Notes: generated from the letters alone by a model not told the origin. Positions 38,288 to 48,417 are shown, numbered from the stretch's first letter. The stretch: 64,000 nucleotides of DNA from Methylopila jiangsuensis (GCF_027922305.1 NZ_BSFK01000010.1:248001-312000); one strand, 5' to 3'. Program-made: numbers and translations.

Positions 38288-38662
38288 ATGGCTGAACCGA
38301 CCGGCTCCATTCCGACCGCCGTGCTGCGGGGCGCGGTGGGACGCTGCCCCGATTGCGGGCGCGGACCGCTGTTCGACGGTTTCATCGCGCTGCGTCCGTC
38401 CTGCGACTCCTGCGGCCTCGACTATGGTTTCGCCGACGCCGGCGACGGTCCGGCGGTGTTCGTGACGCTGATCGGCGGCTTCATCACGCTGGGCTTCGCG
38501 CTGTGGCTTGAATTCGCGTTCGAGCCGCCGTTCTGGGTCCATCTGCTGGTGTCGCTGCCGGCGGTGGTGATCGTGTGCCTGGCGCTGCTCCGGCTGATGA
38601 AGGGCGTGCTGATCACGCTTCAGCGCCGCAACGCCGCCGCCGAAGCCCGGCTCGAGCGCTGA
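38288..38662 (+). CDS. DUF983 family protein
   Basis: A 124-residue protein with a zinc-ribbon-like N-terminus (GRCPDCGRG and CDSCGLDY, two CxxC pairs) and two membrane helices (about residues 57-78 and 82-102). DUF983 proteins regularly lie between subunit III and SURF1 in alphaproteobacterial oxidase loci; their role is not established. Two bases separate it from the next start. Confidence 0.9.
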   Translation: MAEPTGSIPTAVLRGAVGRCPDCGRGPLFDGFIALRPSCDSCGLDYGFADAGDGPAVFVTLIGGFITLGFALWLEFAFEPPFWVHLLVSLPAVVIVCLALLRLMKGVLITLQRRNAAAEARLER

Positions 38663-38664
38663 CG

Positions 38665-39417
38665 GTGGCCCTATCCGTCGCCCGCCGCCTCGCCGTCGTG
38701 GGAGCGGCGGCGCTCGCCGCCTTCGCGCTGCTGGTCGGCCTTGGCTGCTGGCAGCTGCAGCGTCTCGCCTGGAAGACCGAGCTGGTGGCGCGCATCGAAC
38801 GCCGCATGGCGGAGCCGCCCCGGCCGGCGCCGGGGGAGGCGGAGTGGCCGACGCTCGACATCGACGCGCTGGCCTATGCGCCGGTGCGCGTCGAAGGCGT
38901 GTTCGACCACGCCCGCGAGGCGCGGGTCTATGTGGCGCTGGGCGAGCCGCGCGGCGCCATCGGCGGGCCGGGCTACTTCATCCTGACGCCGCTGATGCAG
39001 GACGACGGCTCCGCCATCCTCGTCAACCGCGGCTTCGCGCCGGAAGGGCGGCAGGACCCGGCGACGCGGCCGGACGGGCAGACGCCGGGCCGCGTCACGG
39101 TGTCGGGCCTGCTGCGGGGGCCGGAGGACCGCAACGCCTTCACGCCCGCGGACGAGCCGGCCAAACGCCTGTTCTTCGCGCGCGATCCCGGACCGATCGC
39201 GGCCGGTCTTGGACTGGCGCGCGCCGCGCCCTTCACCATCGACGCGGACGCCACGCCCAATCCCGGAGGCCTGCCGCAAGGCGGCGAGACGCGGATCAGC
39301 TTTCCCAACCGGCATCTGGAATATGCGCTGACCTGGTTCGGCCTCGCCGCGGCGCTTCTCGGCGTGTTCGGCGTCTATGCGTTCGGCCTGCTGCGGGACG
39401 CGCGCCGCCGGGCCTGA
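38665..39417 (+). CDS. SURF1 family oxidase assembly protein
   Basis: A 250-residue SURF1-like protein with one membrane helix at each end (about residues 11-31 and 219-240) and the family blocks GCWQLQRLAWK, NRGFAPEGRQ and ISFPNRHLEYALTWFGLA. It helps insert haem a into subunit I. GTG 38665 is chosen as the first start after the DUF983 stop; an upstream reading overlaps that gene. It ends the oxidase locus. Confidence 0.92.
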   Translation: MALSVARRLAVVGAAALAAFALLVGLGCWQLQRLAWKTELVARIERRMAEPPRPAPGEAEWPTLDIDALAYAPVRVEGVFDHAREARVYVALGEPRGAIGGPGYFILTPLMQDDGSAILVNRGFAPEGRQDPATRPDGQTPGRVTVSGLLRGPEDRNAFTPADEPAKRLFFARDPGPIAAGLGLARAAPFTIDADATPNPGGLPQGGETRISFPNRHLEYALTWFGLAAALLGVFGVYAFGLLRDARRRA

Positions 39418-39419
39418 GG

Positions 39420-40826
39420 TCAGAGCCTGCGCGCGGCGTGGACGACGAGCCGGTCCAGCGTGTCCCCGAGGTCGTCGTCGGTGGTTTCGGGGTGCAGCGC
39501 GCAGAGGCGCAGAAAGCGGCGTCCGTTCAGCCGCGCCTCGCCGACCACCGCGAAGCCTTCCGCCCGCATGTCGGCGGCCAAGGCGGCGTTGAGCGCGTCC
39601 GCCGCATGGTCGTCGAGGCTCTCCGGCGCGCAGCGGAAGGTGGCCACGCCGAGCGAGGCGGGCGCGCCCCGTCGCCAGCCGGCCATGGCGGCGATCCGGC
39701 GGTCGACCGTCTCGGCGTGCGCGCAGGCGCGGTCGACGGCGGCGGCGATCTCGTCAAGTCCCAGCGTCTGCAGCGTCAGCCACAGCTTCAGCGCCCGCGC
39801 CGGGCGGCTGGTCTCCGGTCCCATGTCCCAGAAGTTCGGCGCCCCGTCGTCCTGCGCCAGATCGTGGAGATAGCCGGCGTCGAGGCGGAAGGCGTCCGTC
39901 AGCGCGGCCTCGCGGCGGACCAGCAGCATGCCGCAGCCATAGGTCTGGAACAGCCATTTGTGCCCGTCCCAGGCGAGGCTGTCGGCGCGCCCGATCCCGT
40001 CCAGCAAAGCGCGGCGGGCCGGCGAGAGCGCGGCGGTGGCGCCGAGCGCGCCGTCCACATGCAGCCAGAGCCCGCAGCGCTCCGCGATGTGGGCGATGTC
40101 GGGCAGGGGGTCGATGGCGCCGGTGGCGGTGGCGCCAGCCGTGGCCACGATGAGGAACGGGCGCAGGCCGGTCGCATGGTCGCGCGCGATCGCCGCCTCC
40201 AGCGCCCCGGGCGCCATGCGAAAGCGGTCGTCGGTCGCCACGGTCCGGATGCGGTCGCGCGAGAGGCCCGCGATGCGCAGCGCACGGGTCACGGACGGGT
40301 GGGTTTCGGCGGTGACATAGGCGACGCCGCGCGGTCGTTCCGATTCACTGAGCCGGTCCTCGCGGGCGGCGACCACGGCGGCGAGGTTGGCCATGGAGCC
40401 GCCGGAGAGGAACAGTCCGCCAGCCTCCGGGGGCAAGCCTGCGGCGTCGGCGAGCCAGCGGATCAGCGTCCGCTCGATCGCGGCCGCGCCCGGGCTCTGG
40501 CGCGGAGAACCGGCCTGCAGATTGAGCGTGGCGGCGGCCATGTCGCCGATGCGGGAGGCCAAAGCCGCCGGCCCGGGCACGAAGGCGTGGAAGCGGGGAT
40601 GGTCCACCCGGTCGGCGCCGGCGCCAGCCAGCGCCAGCATGTGGTCGAGCGCCTCGTCCAGCGGGCGCCCGCGCGCAGGGACGCCGACATGGGGCGAAAC
40701 CGCGGCGCGCTCAGGGCGCGTCGCGGCGGGACCCGGAGGCGGACGCAGCAGCTCCGCCCGCAGGCGGGCCAGCGCGGCGTCGATCTCCGATTCTGAGGCC
40801 TTCAGGCGGGAGGGGCGGTCGAACAT
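39420..40826 (-). CDS. PLP-dependent group II amino-acid decarboxylase family protein
   Basis: A 468-residue fold-type I PLP enzyme of the aromatic-L-amino-acid/glutamate decarboxylase group. Lys290 in WDGHKW binds PLP, Asp258 in HVDGA contacts the pyridine nitrogen, and His176 in ETHPS stacks on it. HPRFHAFVPG fits the substrate loop. The substrate is unknown: tryptophan, tyrosine, DOPA or others are possible. It is convergent with SURF1, two bases apart, and stands alone. Confidence 0.85.
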   Translation of the reverse strand: MFDRPSRLKASESEIDAALARLRAELLRPPPGPAATRPERAAVSPHVGVPARGRPLDEALDHMLALAGAGADRVDHPRFHAFVPGPAALASRIGDMAAATLNLQAGSPRQSPGAAAIERTLIRWLADAAGLPPEAGGLFLSGGSMANLAAVVAAREDRLSESERPRGVAYVTAETHPSVTRALRIAGLSRDRIRTVATDDRFRMAPGALEAAIARDHATGLRPFLIVATAGATATGAIDPLPDIAHIAERCGLWLHVDGALGATAALSPARRALLDGIGRADSLAWDGHKWLFQTYGCGMLLVRREAALTDAFRLDAGYLHDLAQDDGAPNFWDMGPETSRPARALKLWLTLQTLGLDEIAAAVDRACAHAETVDRRIAAMAGWRRGAPASLGVATFRCAPESLDDHAADALNAALAADMRAEGFAVVGEARLNGRRFLRLCALHPETTDDDLGDTLDRLVVHAARRL

Positions 40827-40848
40827 CGCGCCCGATCGAAACCCGGTC

Positions 40849-42180
40849 TCAGACGCCGACGCCGGCGGGGGTGTTCCCGGCGCGGGCGTCGCTCTGGCGG
40901 AACATCAGCTTGTCCACCCGCGGCCCATCCATGTCGATCACCTCGATGGTCCAGCCGCCGATGTCCACCGTGTCGCCCTCGTTCGGGATGCGCCCGAGCT
41001 CGGCGATGACGAGGCCGGCGGCGGTGTGGAACTCGCCCTGATCCTCCGCCGGAATAACGAAGGCGAAGGTCTCGGTCACCACGTCGAGCGACGCGCGGCC
41101 GTCCACCATGTAGGTGCCGTCCTCGCGGCGGCGGATGTCCTGGTCTTCCGCCGTCTCGTGCTCCTCGGGCAGCGCGCCGGCGATGGCGCCGAGCACGTCG
41201 TGCGAGGTGACGATGCCCTCGAAGCCGCCGAACTCGTCCACCACGAAAGCGGTGGACGAGGGCTGGCTCTTGAACAGCTCCAGCAGCGAAAGGGCCGAGG
41301 CGCCTTCCGGCACGTAGAGCGGGTCCTTGACCGCGGCGGCGATCTCGAACGGCTTGCCGGCGATCAGCGTGGCGAGCACGTCCTTCTTGTGCAGGATGCC
41401 GACCGGGTCGTCGATCGAGCCGTCCTTGCCCACAACGACGCGGGAGAACGGGCTTTCGGACAGCTCGGTCTTGATGGTCTCGGGGTCGTCGGTGACGTCG
41501 ATCCAGAACACGTCGCGCCGGGGCGTCATGATGGAGCGCACCGGGCGGTCGGCGAGGCCCAGCACGCCCTCGATCATCTTGCGCTCCACCGGCTCAATGG
41601 AGCCTGCGGCGACGCCTTCGGCGATGACGCTGCGCACCTCTTCTTCGGTGACGTTGTTGCCGTCCTGCTCCTGCACCCGGAGCAGCTTCAGCACCAGCGC
41701 GGAGGATGCGCCGAGCACGACGACGAACGGCTTGCCGACCAACGCCAGAAGGTAGAGCGGGCCGGACACCATGGTGGCGATGCGCTCGGGATCCGCCAGC
41801 GCGATGCGCTTCGGCACCAGCTCGCCGAGAATCAGCGACAGGTAGCCCACGCCGAACACCACGAGGCCGCTGGCGACCGGGCGGGCGTAGGCGTCGAGCG
41901 GGGTGGAGGCGGCCAGGACCTGCGCCAGCGGCTCCGCCAGCGCGGCTTCACCCACCACGCCGGTCAGGATCGCGATCAGCGTGATGCCGATCTGCACCGA
42001 GGACAGGAAGCTTCCGGGGTCCTCCGCCAGAGCCAGAGCGCGCCCCGCGCCCTTGCTGCCTCCCTCCGCCAGCATCTTGAGTCGCGGTCTGCGGGAGGAG
42101 ACGACCGCGAGCTCGGACATGGCGAAGAAGCCGTTCAGAAGCACGAGGCCCACGAGAACGACAATTTCGAAGATAGGCAT
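40849..42180 (-). CDS. CNNM/CorC-type membrane transporter (HlyC/CorC family)
   Basis: A 443-residue protein: DUF21 transmembrane domain (about residues 1-200, with VSSRRPRLKMLAEGG), a CBS-domain pair (~210-340, MTPRRDVFWIDV, GILHKKDVLA), and a C-terminal CorC_HlyC domain (VDGRASLDVV...). Relatives export Mg2+/Co2+ or alter their homeostasis; the old haemolysin name is not a functional guide. It lies 22 bases upstream (minus strand) of the decarboxylase gene, so they may be co-transcribed. Confidence 0.9.
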   Translation of the reverse strand: MPIFEIVVLVGLVLLNGFFAMSELAVVSSRRPRLKMLAEGGSKGAGRALALAEDPGSFLSSVQIGITLIAILTGVVGEAALAEPLAQVLAASTPLDAYARPVASGLVVFGVGYLSLILGELVPKRIALADPERIATMVSGPLYLLALVGKPFVVVLGASSALVLKLLRVQEQDGNNVTEEEVRSVIAEGVAAGSIEPVERKMIEGVLGLADRPVRSIMTPRRDVFWIDVTDDPETIKTELSESPFSRVVVGKDGSIDDPVGILHKKDVLATLIAGKPFEIAAAVKDPLYVPEGASALSLLELFKSQPSSTAFVVDEFGGFEGIVTSHDVLGAIAGALPEEHETAEDQDIRRREDGTYMVDGRASLDVVTETFAFVIPAEDQGEFHTAAGLVIAELGRIPNEGDTVDIGGWTIEVIDMDGPRVDKLMFRQSDARAGNTPAGVGV

Positions 42181-42299
42181 GAAGCGTCCGGAAGAGGGAA
42201 CGGGTGGAACACCCGTCGTCGGCGCGGAGTATAGGGCGAAACTCCGCCCGCGTCATGGGCGCCTTTCATGACAATGCGGCGAGGCCACCGCCTTGCCTC

Positions 42300-43238
42300 T
42301 TAACCGCGGAAGGCGAACGACATGGGCACGGTGTAGGTCTTGCTCCCGCCCGCCATGTCGGCCGGCATCGGCGGGAAGCGGCCGGAGGCGCGCCGCAGCA
42401 TGGCCTGAAGCTCCTGATCCAGGATCGCGTAGCCCGAGCTCTGGGCGATGGACTGGCTCACCACGTTGCCGGCCCGGTTCACCGTGAAGCGGATCACCGC
42501 GCGCCCTTGCAGCCGCTGGGCGTTGGCTGCGGCGGGGTAGCGCTTCTGCGCGGCGAGCAGCGCGTGCAGGCGCCGGCCGTAGTCGGCGGCCGCGCGGGCG
42601 GAGCCTGCGCTGTTCGCCGAGCCCATGGAGCCGCTGGCCGGGGCCGCGGCCGCCGTCGGCGGCCTGGCGGCGGGAGGCTTGCGGGCCTCGCGCTTCACCG
42701 GCTCGCGCTGGGGCTTCTTCACGACCTCGCGCTTCGGCTCGGGCTTGCGCGCCACGGGCTTCGGCTTGGGCTCCTCGATCTCCTGCGCGGTCACCGTCTG
42801 CTCGGGCGGCAGGGCCACCTCCGGCGTCACGTCCGGAGGAACCTCGGCCACGTCCGGCGGCAGGTCCTCGACCTCCTGCGGAGTCTCCTCGGCTTCGACG
42901 GTCTCCACCGTCTCCTCGAGGGGCGGGGGCGGATCGGTCTCGAGCTCGGGCAGCATCTCCGCCTCCGGCTCGATCGGAGTCTCCACCTCGGGAGTGGGCG
43001 CGCTGGCCGCGGAGGACTCGGGAGCGAGCTCCTGCGTCTCGCCGGACGGCGGAGGCGTCAGATCCATCTCGATCGCGGGCGGGGTCTCGAAACCGGTGGG
43101 CTGCGGCGAACGCTGGGAGAGAATCAGCACGCCCGCATGGGCGGCGAGGATGACCGCGCCGGCGCCGAGCCAGCGGGCGACGTCGCCGCCTCCGGTCTTC
43201 TCGCCCGCCTGCAGGCTGAGCGCGTCAGCGCGCGCCAT
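42300..43238 (-). CDS. tonB: Energy transducer TonB
   Basis: A 312-residue TonB. An N-terminal transmembrane helix (about residues 23-41) is followed by a long Pro/Glu/Lys-rich spacer ([23 protein letters not shown]) spanning the periplasm, then the C-terminal TonB domain ([24 protein letters not shown]). With ExbB-ExbD it powers outer-membrane receptors for iron complexes. It overlaps exbD by 14 bases. Confidence 0.93.
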   Translation of the reverse strand: MARADALSLQAGEKTGGGDVARWLGAGAVILAAHAGVLILSQRSPQPTGFETPPAIEMDLTPPPSGETQELAPESSAASAPTPEVETPIEPEAEMLPELETDPPPPLEETVETVEAEETPQEVEDLPPDVAEVPPDVTPEVALPPEQTVTAQEIEEPKPKPVARKPEPKREVVKKPQREPVKREARKPPAARPPTAAAAPASGSMGSANSAGSARAAADYGRRLHALLAAQKRYPAAANAQRLQGRAVIRFTVNRAGNVVSQSIAQSSGYAILDQELQAMLRRASGRFPPMPADMAGGSKTYTVPMSFAFRG

Positions 43239-43665
43239 CGCCGCCGCCGACGCTCTCGATCGCGACCAGCGCGATCTTCAGGTAGCCGGCCCGCCGCATG
43301 TCGTTCATCACGCCCATCAGTTCGCCGTAAGGGACGGTCTTGTCCGCGCGCAGGAAGATGCGCTGCTCCTTGTCGCCCTTGGTGGCGCGCTCCAGAGCGG
43401 CGCCGATCTGCTCGCGGCCGAGCATCTCGTTGCCGAGCGCGACCTTCAGGTCGGACTTGACCGTGAGATAGACCGGCTTGTCCGGCCGCGGCTGCGGCCT
43501 GGCGGTGGAGGCCGGCAGATCCACGCCCACGTCGACCGTTGCGAGCGGCGCCGCCACCATGAAGATGATCAGCAGCACCAGCATCACGTCGATGAAGGGC
43601 GTGACGTTGATCTCGGCGTTGTCGGCGAGATCGTCCCCGCCGCCCTCGTCGACCTTCCCGGCCAT
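43225..43665 (-). CDS. exbD: Biopolymer transport protein ExbD
   Basis: A 146-residue single-helix protein with the essential Asp in [17 protein letters not shown]. It forms the proton-driven motor with ExbB. It lies six bases after exbB and overlaps tonB. An ortholog of the Tol-specific TolR is encoded separately at 53844. Confidence 0.94.
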   Translation of the reverse strand: MAGKVDEGGGDDLADNAEINVTPFIDVMLVLLIIFMVAAPLATVDVGVDLPASTARPQPRPDKPVYLTVKSDLKVALGNEMLGREQIGAALERATKGDKEQRIFLRADKTVPYGELMGVMNDMRRAGYLKIALVAIESVGGGDGAR

Positions 43666-43671
43666 CCCGGC

Positions 43672-44652
43672 TTACTCCGCGGCCCGCGACAGGCGCGGAT
43701 GGGCGGCCCGGTCCAGATCGCGGCTCACCAGCCGCTGCACCGCCTGGGAGGCGTCGGCGAGCTGGGCGCGGTGGGCGGTGATGGCGCGGGCGAACACGTT
43801 GTAGATCATCACCGCCGGGATGGCGGCCACGAGGCCGATGGCGGTGGCGAGCAGCGCCTCGGCGATGCCGGGGGCGACCACCGCGAGGTTGGTGGTCTGC
43901 GTCTTCGAGATGCCGATGAACGAGTTCATGATGCCCCACACCGTGCCGAACAGGCCGACGAAGGGCGAGGTGGAGCCGATGGTGGCGAGCACGCCGGTGC
44001 CGATGGCGAGCCGGCGGCCGGCCTGGGCCTCGAGCCGGCTGAGATGGGAGGCGACGCGCTCCTTCACGCCTTCGGGCGAGGAGGCGTCGGCGGAGGCGTA
44101 GACCTCCGCGTCGGCGGCGGCGACGAAGGTCGCGATCGAACCGCCGCGGCCCTCGAACGCCTGGCGGGCGTCGGCGAGCGAGCGCGCCCCGGCCAGCAGG
44201 CGCAGGCCCCGGCGCACGCGGGCGTTGGCGCCGGCGAGCTCCAGCGACTTGGCGAGCCACACCGTCCAGGTCACCACGGAGGCGAAGGCGAGGCCGATCA
44301 TGACGCCCTTCACCACCCAGTCCGCGGCCATGAACATGCCCCAGGGGGACAGGTCGTGGGGCAGGGTGGCGGGGTCCACCGCCATGGCGGACGGGTTGTC
44401 GTCTCCCGGCGCGGCTGCGGGCGCCGCGCCCTGCTCCTGGCCGGCCGCGGGCGGCGCGGCGGCGGGCTGCTCGGCGGACGGGGCCGCAGCGTCGCCGGAC
44501 GGGGCCGGCAGCGGCTGGCCGGGCTCCACGGCCTGCACCTCCTCCGCCGGCGGCAGCGTCTGGGCGGGCGCCGGCGGCTGCTGGGCGGCGGCCGGCGAGG
44601 CGAGCGCCCCGGCCAGAGCGAGCGCCGCGACGAAGGAGCGCAGGCTGATCAC
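43672..44652 (-). CDS. exbB: TonB-system energiser ExbB
   Basis: A 326-residue ExbB with a signal peptide ([19 protein letters not shown]) and a Pro/Ala/Gln-rich linker of about 80 residues before the first membrane helix, as in rhizobial ExbB. The MotA/TolQ/ExbB core includes [20 protein letters not shown] and [22 protein letters not shown]. The GTG start overlaps the upstream gene's stop (GTGA). Confidence 0.94.
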   Translation of the reverse strand: MISLRSFVAALALAGALASPAAAQQPPAPAQTLPPAEEVQAVEPGQPLPAPSGDAAAPSAEQPAAAPPAAGQEQGAAPAAAPGDDNPSAMAVDPATLPHDLSPWGMFMAADWVVKGVMIGLAFASVVTWTVWLAKSLELAGANARVRRGLRLLAGARSLADARQAFEGRGGSIATFVAAADAEVYASADASSPEGVKERVASHLSRLEAQAGRRLAIGTGVLATIGSTSPFVGLFGTVWGIMNSFIGISKTQTTNLAVVAPGIAEALLATAIGLVAAIPAVMIYNVFARAITAHRAQLADASQAVQRLVSRDLDRAAHPRLSRAAE

Positions 44653-45077
44653 TTCGAGAACTCCACGTCCTTCACCCGCGACGACACGGAGACCAGATCA
44701 AGGCAGTCGGTCCCGTCCGCGCCGCAGGCGGTGACGTCGTTCAGCAGCACGCGGCTCACCGCGGCGCAGGAGACGTCGGTCGCCTCGAACAGCTTGACGG
44801 TGGTCTTGTCGGCGCGCAGCGGGCCGGCCTCCACCGCGAGGCGGCGGGAGATGACGCCGTCCTTGTCGAAGAACACCAGGTCGAGCTTCAGGCTCTCCAA
44901 AGCCTTCTCGCCGCCGTTCTTGGCCACCAGCGAGATGCGGCAGGCGTTGTCGCGCGGCTCGAAACGATTCAGCTCCAGCGTGACGCCCGGCGCGGCGAAG
45001 GCGGGCGCGGCGACGGCGCAGGCGGCCGCCGCGGCGGCGATCACGCGCGGCATGCGCGGGTAACGGAACAGCGCCAA
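44649..45077 (-). CDS. Secreted protein of unknown function, first gene of the exbB-exbD-tonB operon
   Basis: A 142-residue exported protein. The signal peptide runs to APAFAAP, and the mature domain looks like a single beta-sandwich ([19 protein letters not shown]...) with cysteines in NACRI, VSCAA, TACGADG and DCLD that could form two disulfides. Relatives are annotated only as Tat-signal or hypothetical proteins in rhizobial exb operons. A TTG at 45077 seven bases after GGAGGGAGG is the best start; ATG 45053 is the alternative. Four-base overlap with exbB indicates coupled expression. Confidence 0.7.
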   Translation of the reverse strand: MALFRYPRMPRVIAAAAAACAVAAPAFAAPGVTLELNRFEPRDNACRISLVAKNGGEKALESLKLDLVFFDKDGVISRRLAVEAGPLRADKTTVKLFEATDVSCAAVSRVLLNDVTACGADGTDCLDLVSVSSRVKDVEFSK

Positions 45078-45164
45078 GAGCTTGCCTCCCTCCAAAAGCC
45101 ACAGACCGTGGAATGGAGAGGGGAATAAGGGCAGCGGATCGTTAACTCAAGACGCGGGCCATAA

Positions 45165-45179
45165 TTGATAATCGTTCAA
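45165..45179. promoter_or_regulatory. Candidate iron-type operator upstream of the exb operon
   Basis: TTGATAATCGTTCAA is a TTGA-N7-TCAA palindrome in an unusually AT-rich patch (45150-45205), about 88 bases before the exb operon start. It resembles Fur/RirA-class operators in composition, but matches no consensus well enough to assign a regulator. Confidence 0.35.
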
Positions 45180-45383
45180 AACTGAAGGGCGGATAATATT
45201 CATAGCGATCATTTCGCGACGGAGCCGGCCGGGTCTGAGCGGCGCGCCGTCCCGGCCTTGCGCCCGTCGCGGCGCGGTTCAGCGGCCGCGATCCACCCGT
45301 GGGGCCGCGTCCCGCGATCGGGCGTGGACGTGGGACCGAAGGCCGTATAGGAGGGCCGCCCCTCTTCCATTCGGACGGTTCCA

Positions 45384-46622
45384 ATGACCGCGTGCGGCCT
45401 CGATTTCGGCACGTCCAACACCACGCTCGGCCTTGCGGGGCAGGGCCTCGCGCGTCTGGAGGACGACGAGGCCACGCTGCCGAGCGCCATCTTCTTTCCG
45501 CCGACGGCTTCGGCACTCGTGGGCCGCGCGGCGCTGAAGGCCTATCGCGACGGCGAACCCGGCCGGCTGATGCGCAGCCTGAAGTCCGCGCTCGGAACGT
45601 CGCTGATCGAGGAGACGACCCAGATCGGCCGCGAGCGCGTGAAGTTCCGGGACGTCATCGGCCGCTATGTGGGCGTCGTCCGGCGCCGGGCGGAGCAGGC
45701 CACAGGCGCCGAGCTCGACGCCGTGGTCCACGGCCGCCCGGTGCATTTCGTGGACGGCGACCCGGCGGGCGACGCCCGGGCCGAGGACACCCTGCGGGAG
45801 ATCGCCCATTCGGTGGGGTTCAGGGAGATCTCGTTCCAGTACGAGCCGGTGGCCGCCGCGCTGGACTATGAGCGCACCATCGGCGCCGAGGAGCTCGCCC
45901 TGATCGCCGACATCGGCGGCGGCACCTCGGACTTCTCCGTGGTGCGCCTCAGCCCGGAGCGCCACCGCGCGGCCGACCGCTCCGCCGACATCCTCGCCAA
46001 CGACGGCGTGCGCATCGGCGGCGTGGATTTCGACCGGCGGCTGAGCCTCGGCGTCGCCATGCCGCTGCTGGGCTTCCGCAGCCCCATGAAGCGGGCGGGG
46101 CTGGAGGCACCGTCGAGCTGGTTTCACGATCTCGCCACCTGGCAGAGCATCAACAAGCTCTACGACGGCAAGGCGGTGCGCTCGATCCGCGAGACACGGC
46201 GGGAGTCCGCTGCGCCGGAGCTGCTCGACCGGCTGATCCGGGTGATCGAGGCGGAGGCGGGACACGGGCTCGCGGCGGACGTGGAGGCGGCCAAGATCGG
46301 CCTGTCCGACGCGGCCCTCGCCACCGTGCCGCTCGGGATCGCCGAGCGGGGGTTGTTCGCGGAGGTGGCGCCGGACGATCTGGTGCGCCATACCCGTGAG
46401 CTGGCGGCCCGCATCGCCGCTCGCATCGGGGACTGCCTTCTCAAGGCGGGCGTCTCCGCCGAGCGGATCGACGCGGTGTTCCTCACCGGCGGCTCCACCC
46501 GGCTCGCCCATGTGCGGGCCGCGATCCTCGCCGCCGTTCCCGGCGCGCGGGTGGCGGAAGGCGACACCTTCGGCTCGGTCGGCTCCGGCCTCGCGCTGGA
46601 GGCGGCCCGCCGCTACGGCTGA
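45384..46622 (+). CDS. Hsp70-family chaperone-like protein (YegD type)
   Basis: A 412-residue protein with the Hsp70 ATPase fold but without the full substrate-binding domain. Nucleotide motifs are LDFGTSNTT, IADIGGGTSDFSV and LTGGSTRLAHV; FQYEPVAAALDYE is also conserved. This matches E. coli YegD, whose role is unsettled. At 412 residues it is shorter than DnaK (about 640). It starts about 300 bases from the exb operon and is convergent with the alcohol dehydrogenase. Confidence 0.9.
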   Translation: MTACGLDFGTSNTTLGLAGQGLARLEDDEATLPSAIFFPPTASALVGRAALKAYRDGEPGRLMRSLKSALGTSLIEETTQIGRERVKFRDVIGRYVGVVRRRAEQATGAELDAVVHGRPVHFVDGDPAGDARAEDTLREIAHSVGFREISFQYEPVAAALDYERTIGAEELALIADIGGGTSDFSVVRLSPERHRAADRSADILANDGVRIGGVDFDRRLSLGVAMPLLGFRSPMKRAGLEAPSSWFHDLATWQSINKLYDGKAVRSIRETRRESAAPELLDRLIRVIEAEAGHGLAADVEAAKIGLSDAALATVPLGIAERGLFAEVAPDDLVRHTRELAARIAARIGDCLLKAGVSAERIDAVFLTGGSTRLAHVRAAILAAVPGARVAEGDTFGSVGSGLALEAARRYG

Positions 46623-46644
46623 CCCGGCGGCGGGCGCCTCGTCC

Positions 46645-47700
46645 TCAGGCGGCGGGCTTCAGCGACGCCATGTCGATGACGAAGCGGTACTTCACGTCGC
46701 TCCGGAGCATGCGCTCGTAAGCCGTCTCGATGTCCTGGATGTCGATCTTCTCGATCTCGGACACGATGCCGTGCCTGGCGCAGAAGTCGAGCATCTCTTG
46801 GGTCTCGGCGATGCCGCCGATCAGCGAGCCCGAGAAGTTGCGACGGCGCCAGATCACGCTGAAGGCCGCCACCGACAGCGGCTTCTCCGGCGCGCCCACC
46901 TGGCACAGCGTGGCGTCGCGCTTCAGCAGGCCGAGATAGGCGTTGACGTCGTGGTCGGCGGCCACCGTGTCGAGGATGAAGTCGAAGCTCTCCGCATGAG
47001 CCGCCATCTGCTCGGCGTCCTTGGAGATGATGACCTCGTCGGCGCCGAGGCGCTTGGCGTCCTCCACCTTGCCGGCGGAGGTGGTGAACAGCGCCACATG
47101 GGCGCCCATGGCGTGGGCGATCTGCAGCGCCATGTGGCCGAGGCCGCCGAGACCGACAACGCCGACCTTCTTGCCCGGCCCCGCGCCCCAGCGCTTGAGC
47201 GGCGAATAGGTGGTGATGCCGGCGCAGAGCAGCGGCGCGGTGGCGGCGAGGTCGACGCCCTCGGGCAGCTTCAGCACGAAGCTCTCGTCGCAGACGATGG
47301 CCTCCGAATAGCCGCCGAAGGTGTTCTGGCCGGTCTGCGCCTCGACGCCGTTGTAGGTGCCGACGAAACCGGTCTCGCAATACTGCTCGAGCCCTTCCTT
47401 GCAGCTCGAACACTCCCGGCAGCTGTCGACCATGCAGCCGACGCCGGCGAGGTCGCCGACCTTGAAGCGCGTCACCTCCGCGCCGACCTCGACCACCGCG
47501 CCCACGATCTCGTGGCCGGGCAGGCAGGGGTAGAGCGTGTTGGCCCATTCGTTGCGGGCCTGATGCAGGTCCGAGTGGCAGACGCCGCAATAGGCGATGT
47601 CGATGCGCACGTCCCTGGGGCCGACGTCGCGGCGCTGGAAATCGAACGGCGCGAGCGGGGTCTCGGGCGCGGTCGCGGCGTATCCGGTGCATGCGAACAT
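46645..47700 (-). CDS. Zinc-dependent NAD(P) alcohol dehydrogenase (YahK/cinnamyl type)
   Basis: A 351-residue medium-chain dehydrogenase. Catalytic zinc ligands are in YCGVCHSDLH and PGHEIVG; the structural zinc site is CRECSSCKEGLEQYC; and GVVGLGGLGHMALQ binds the dinucleotide. It resembles YahK-type aldehyde reductases. Start ATG 47700 is preceded by GAGAGGGCATCC, while the open frame continuing to 48372 overlaps ruvC. No pathway neighbours are present. Confidence 0.92.
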   Translation of the reverse strand: MFACTGYAATAPETPLAPFDFQRRDVGPRDVRIDIAYCGVCHSDLHQARNEWANTLYPCLPGHEIVGAVVEVGAEVTRFKVGDLAGVGCMVDSCRECSSCKEGLEQYCETGFVGTYNGVEAQTGQNTFGGYSEAIVCDESFVLKLPEGVDLAATAPLLCAGITTYSPLKRWGAGPGKKVGVVGLGGLGHMALQIAHAMGAHVALFTTSAGKVEDAKRLGADEVIISKDAEQMAAHAESFDFILDTVAADHDVNAYLGLLKRDATLCQVGAPEKPLSVAAFSVIWRRRNFSGSLIGGIAETQEMLDFCARHGIVSEIEKIDIQDIETAYERMLRSDVKYRFVIDMASLKPAA

Positions 47701-47898
47701 GGGATGCCCTCTCTCGACTTGGGTGTTTGTTTCGGGCGAAGCGACGGCGGGCGCGGCCGCCGCCGACGTGCGCCATATATCGCGTAAGAGCCACGGGGCG
47801 AGCGGGCGCCGGCGCAAACCCGCGTCCCGCCCGCGCACGACGCGGCTTTCGACGTTCCACTTGTGTTCCGGTAACTTTCCCCGGCTACATGGGAGCGT

Positions 47899-48417
47899 AT
47901 GAGACCGCTCCCGATTCGCATCCTCGGCGTCGATCCCGGCCTCCGCCGCACCGGCTGGGGGGTGATCGAGGCCGAGGGCCACCGTCTGTCCTTCGTGGCC
48001 GCCGGCGTGATCACGCCCGACGCCGAGCAGGACCTCGCCCACCGCCTCGCCGGCGTGTTCGCCGGGCTGCAGGCGGTGCTGGCGGAGCACGCGCCCCATG
48101 AGGCGGCGGTGGAGGAGACCTTCGTCAACGTGAATCCCACCGCCACCCTGAAGCTCGGCCAGGCCCGCGGCGTCGCCATGCTGGCGCCGGCGCTGGCGGG
48201 GCTCGACGTGGCGGAATACGCGCCGAACCTCGTCAAGAAGACCGTGGTGGGCGCGGGCCACGCCGAGAAACGGCAGATCCAGCACATGGTGAGCCTGCTG
48301 CTGCCCAAGGCGCTGGTGAAAAGCCCGGACGCGGCGGACGCGCTCGCCGTCGCCATCTGCCACGCCCAGCACCGGGGCGCCCGCCTGCGTGCCGCCGCCG
48401 CGAGGATCTCCGCATGA
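47899..48417 (+). CDS. ruvC: Holliday junction resolvase RuvC
   Basis: A 172-residue endonuclease that cuts Holliday junctions. Asp in [13 protein letters not shown], Glu in VEETFVN and the Asp pair in [13 protein letters not shown] form the acidic metal centre. It overlaps ruvA by four bases (ATGA). Normal length. Confidence 0.96.
   Translation: MRPLPIRILGVDPGLRRTGWGVIEAEGHRLSFVAAGVITPDAEQDLAHRLAGVFAGLQAVLAEHAPHEAAVEETFVNVNPTATLKLGQARGVAMLAPALAGLDVAEYAPNLVKKTVVGAGHAEKRQIQHMVSLLLPKALVKSPDAADALAVAICHAQHRGARLRAAAARISA

Noticed and set aside
47900-48372. Extension of the alcohol dehydrogenase to a 575-residue fusion
   Set aside because: The extra part is antisense to ruvC and has no domain; a good ribosome site precedes ATG 47700.
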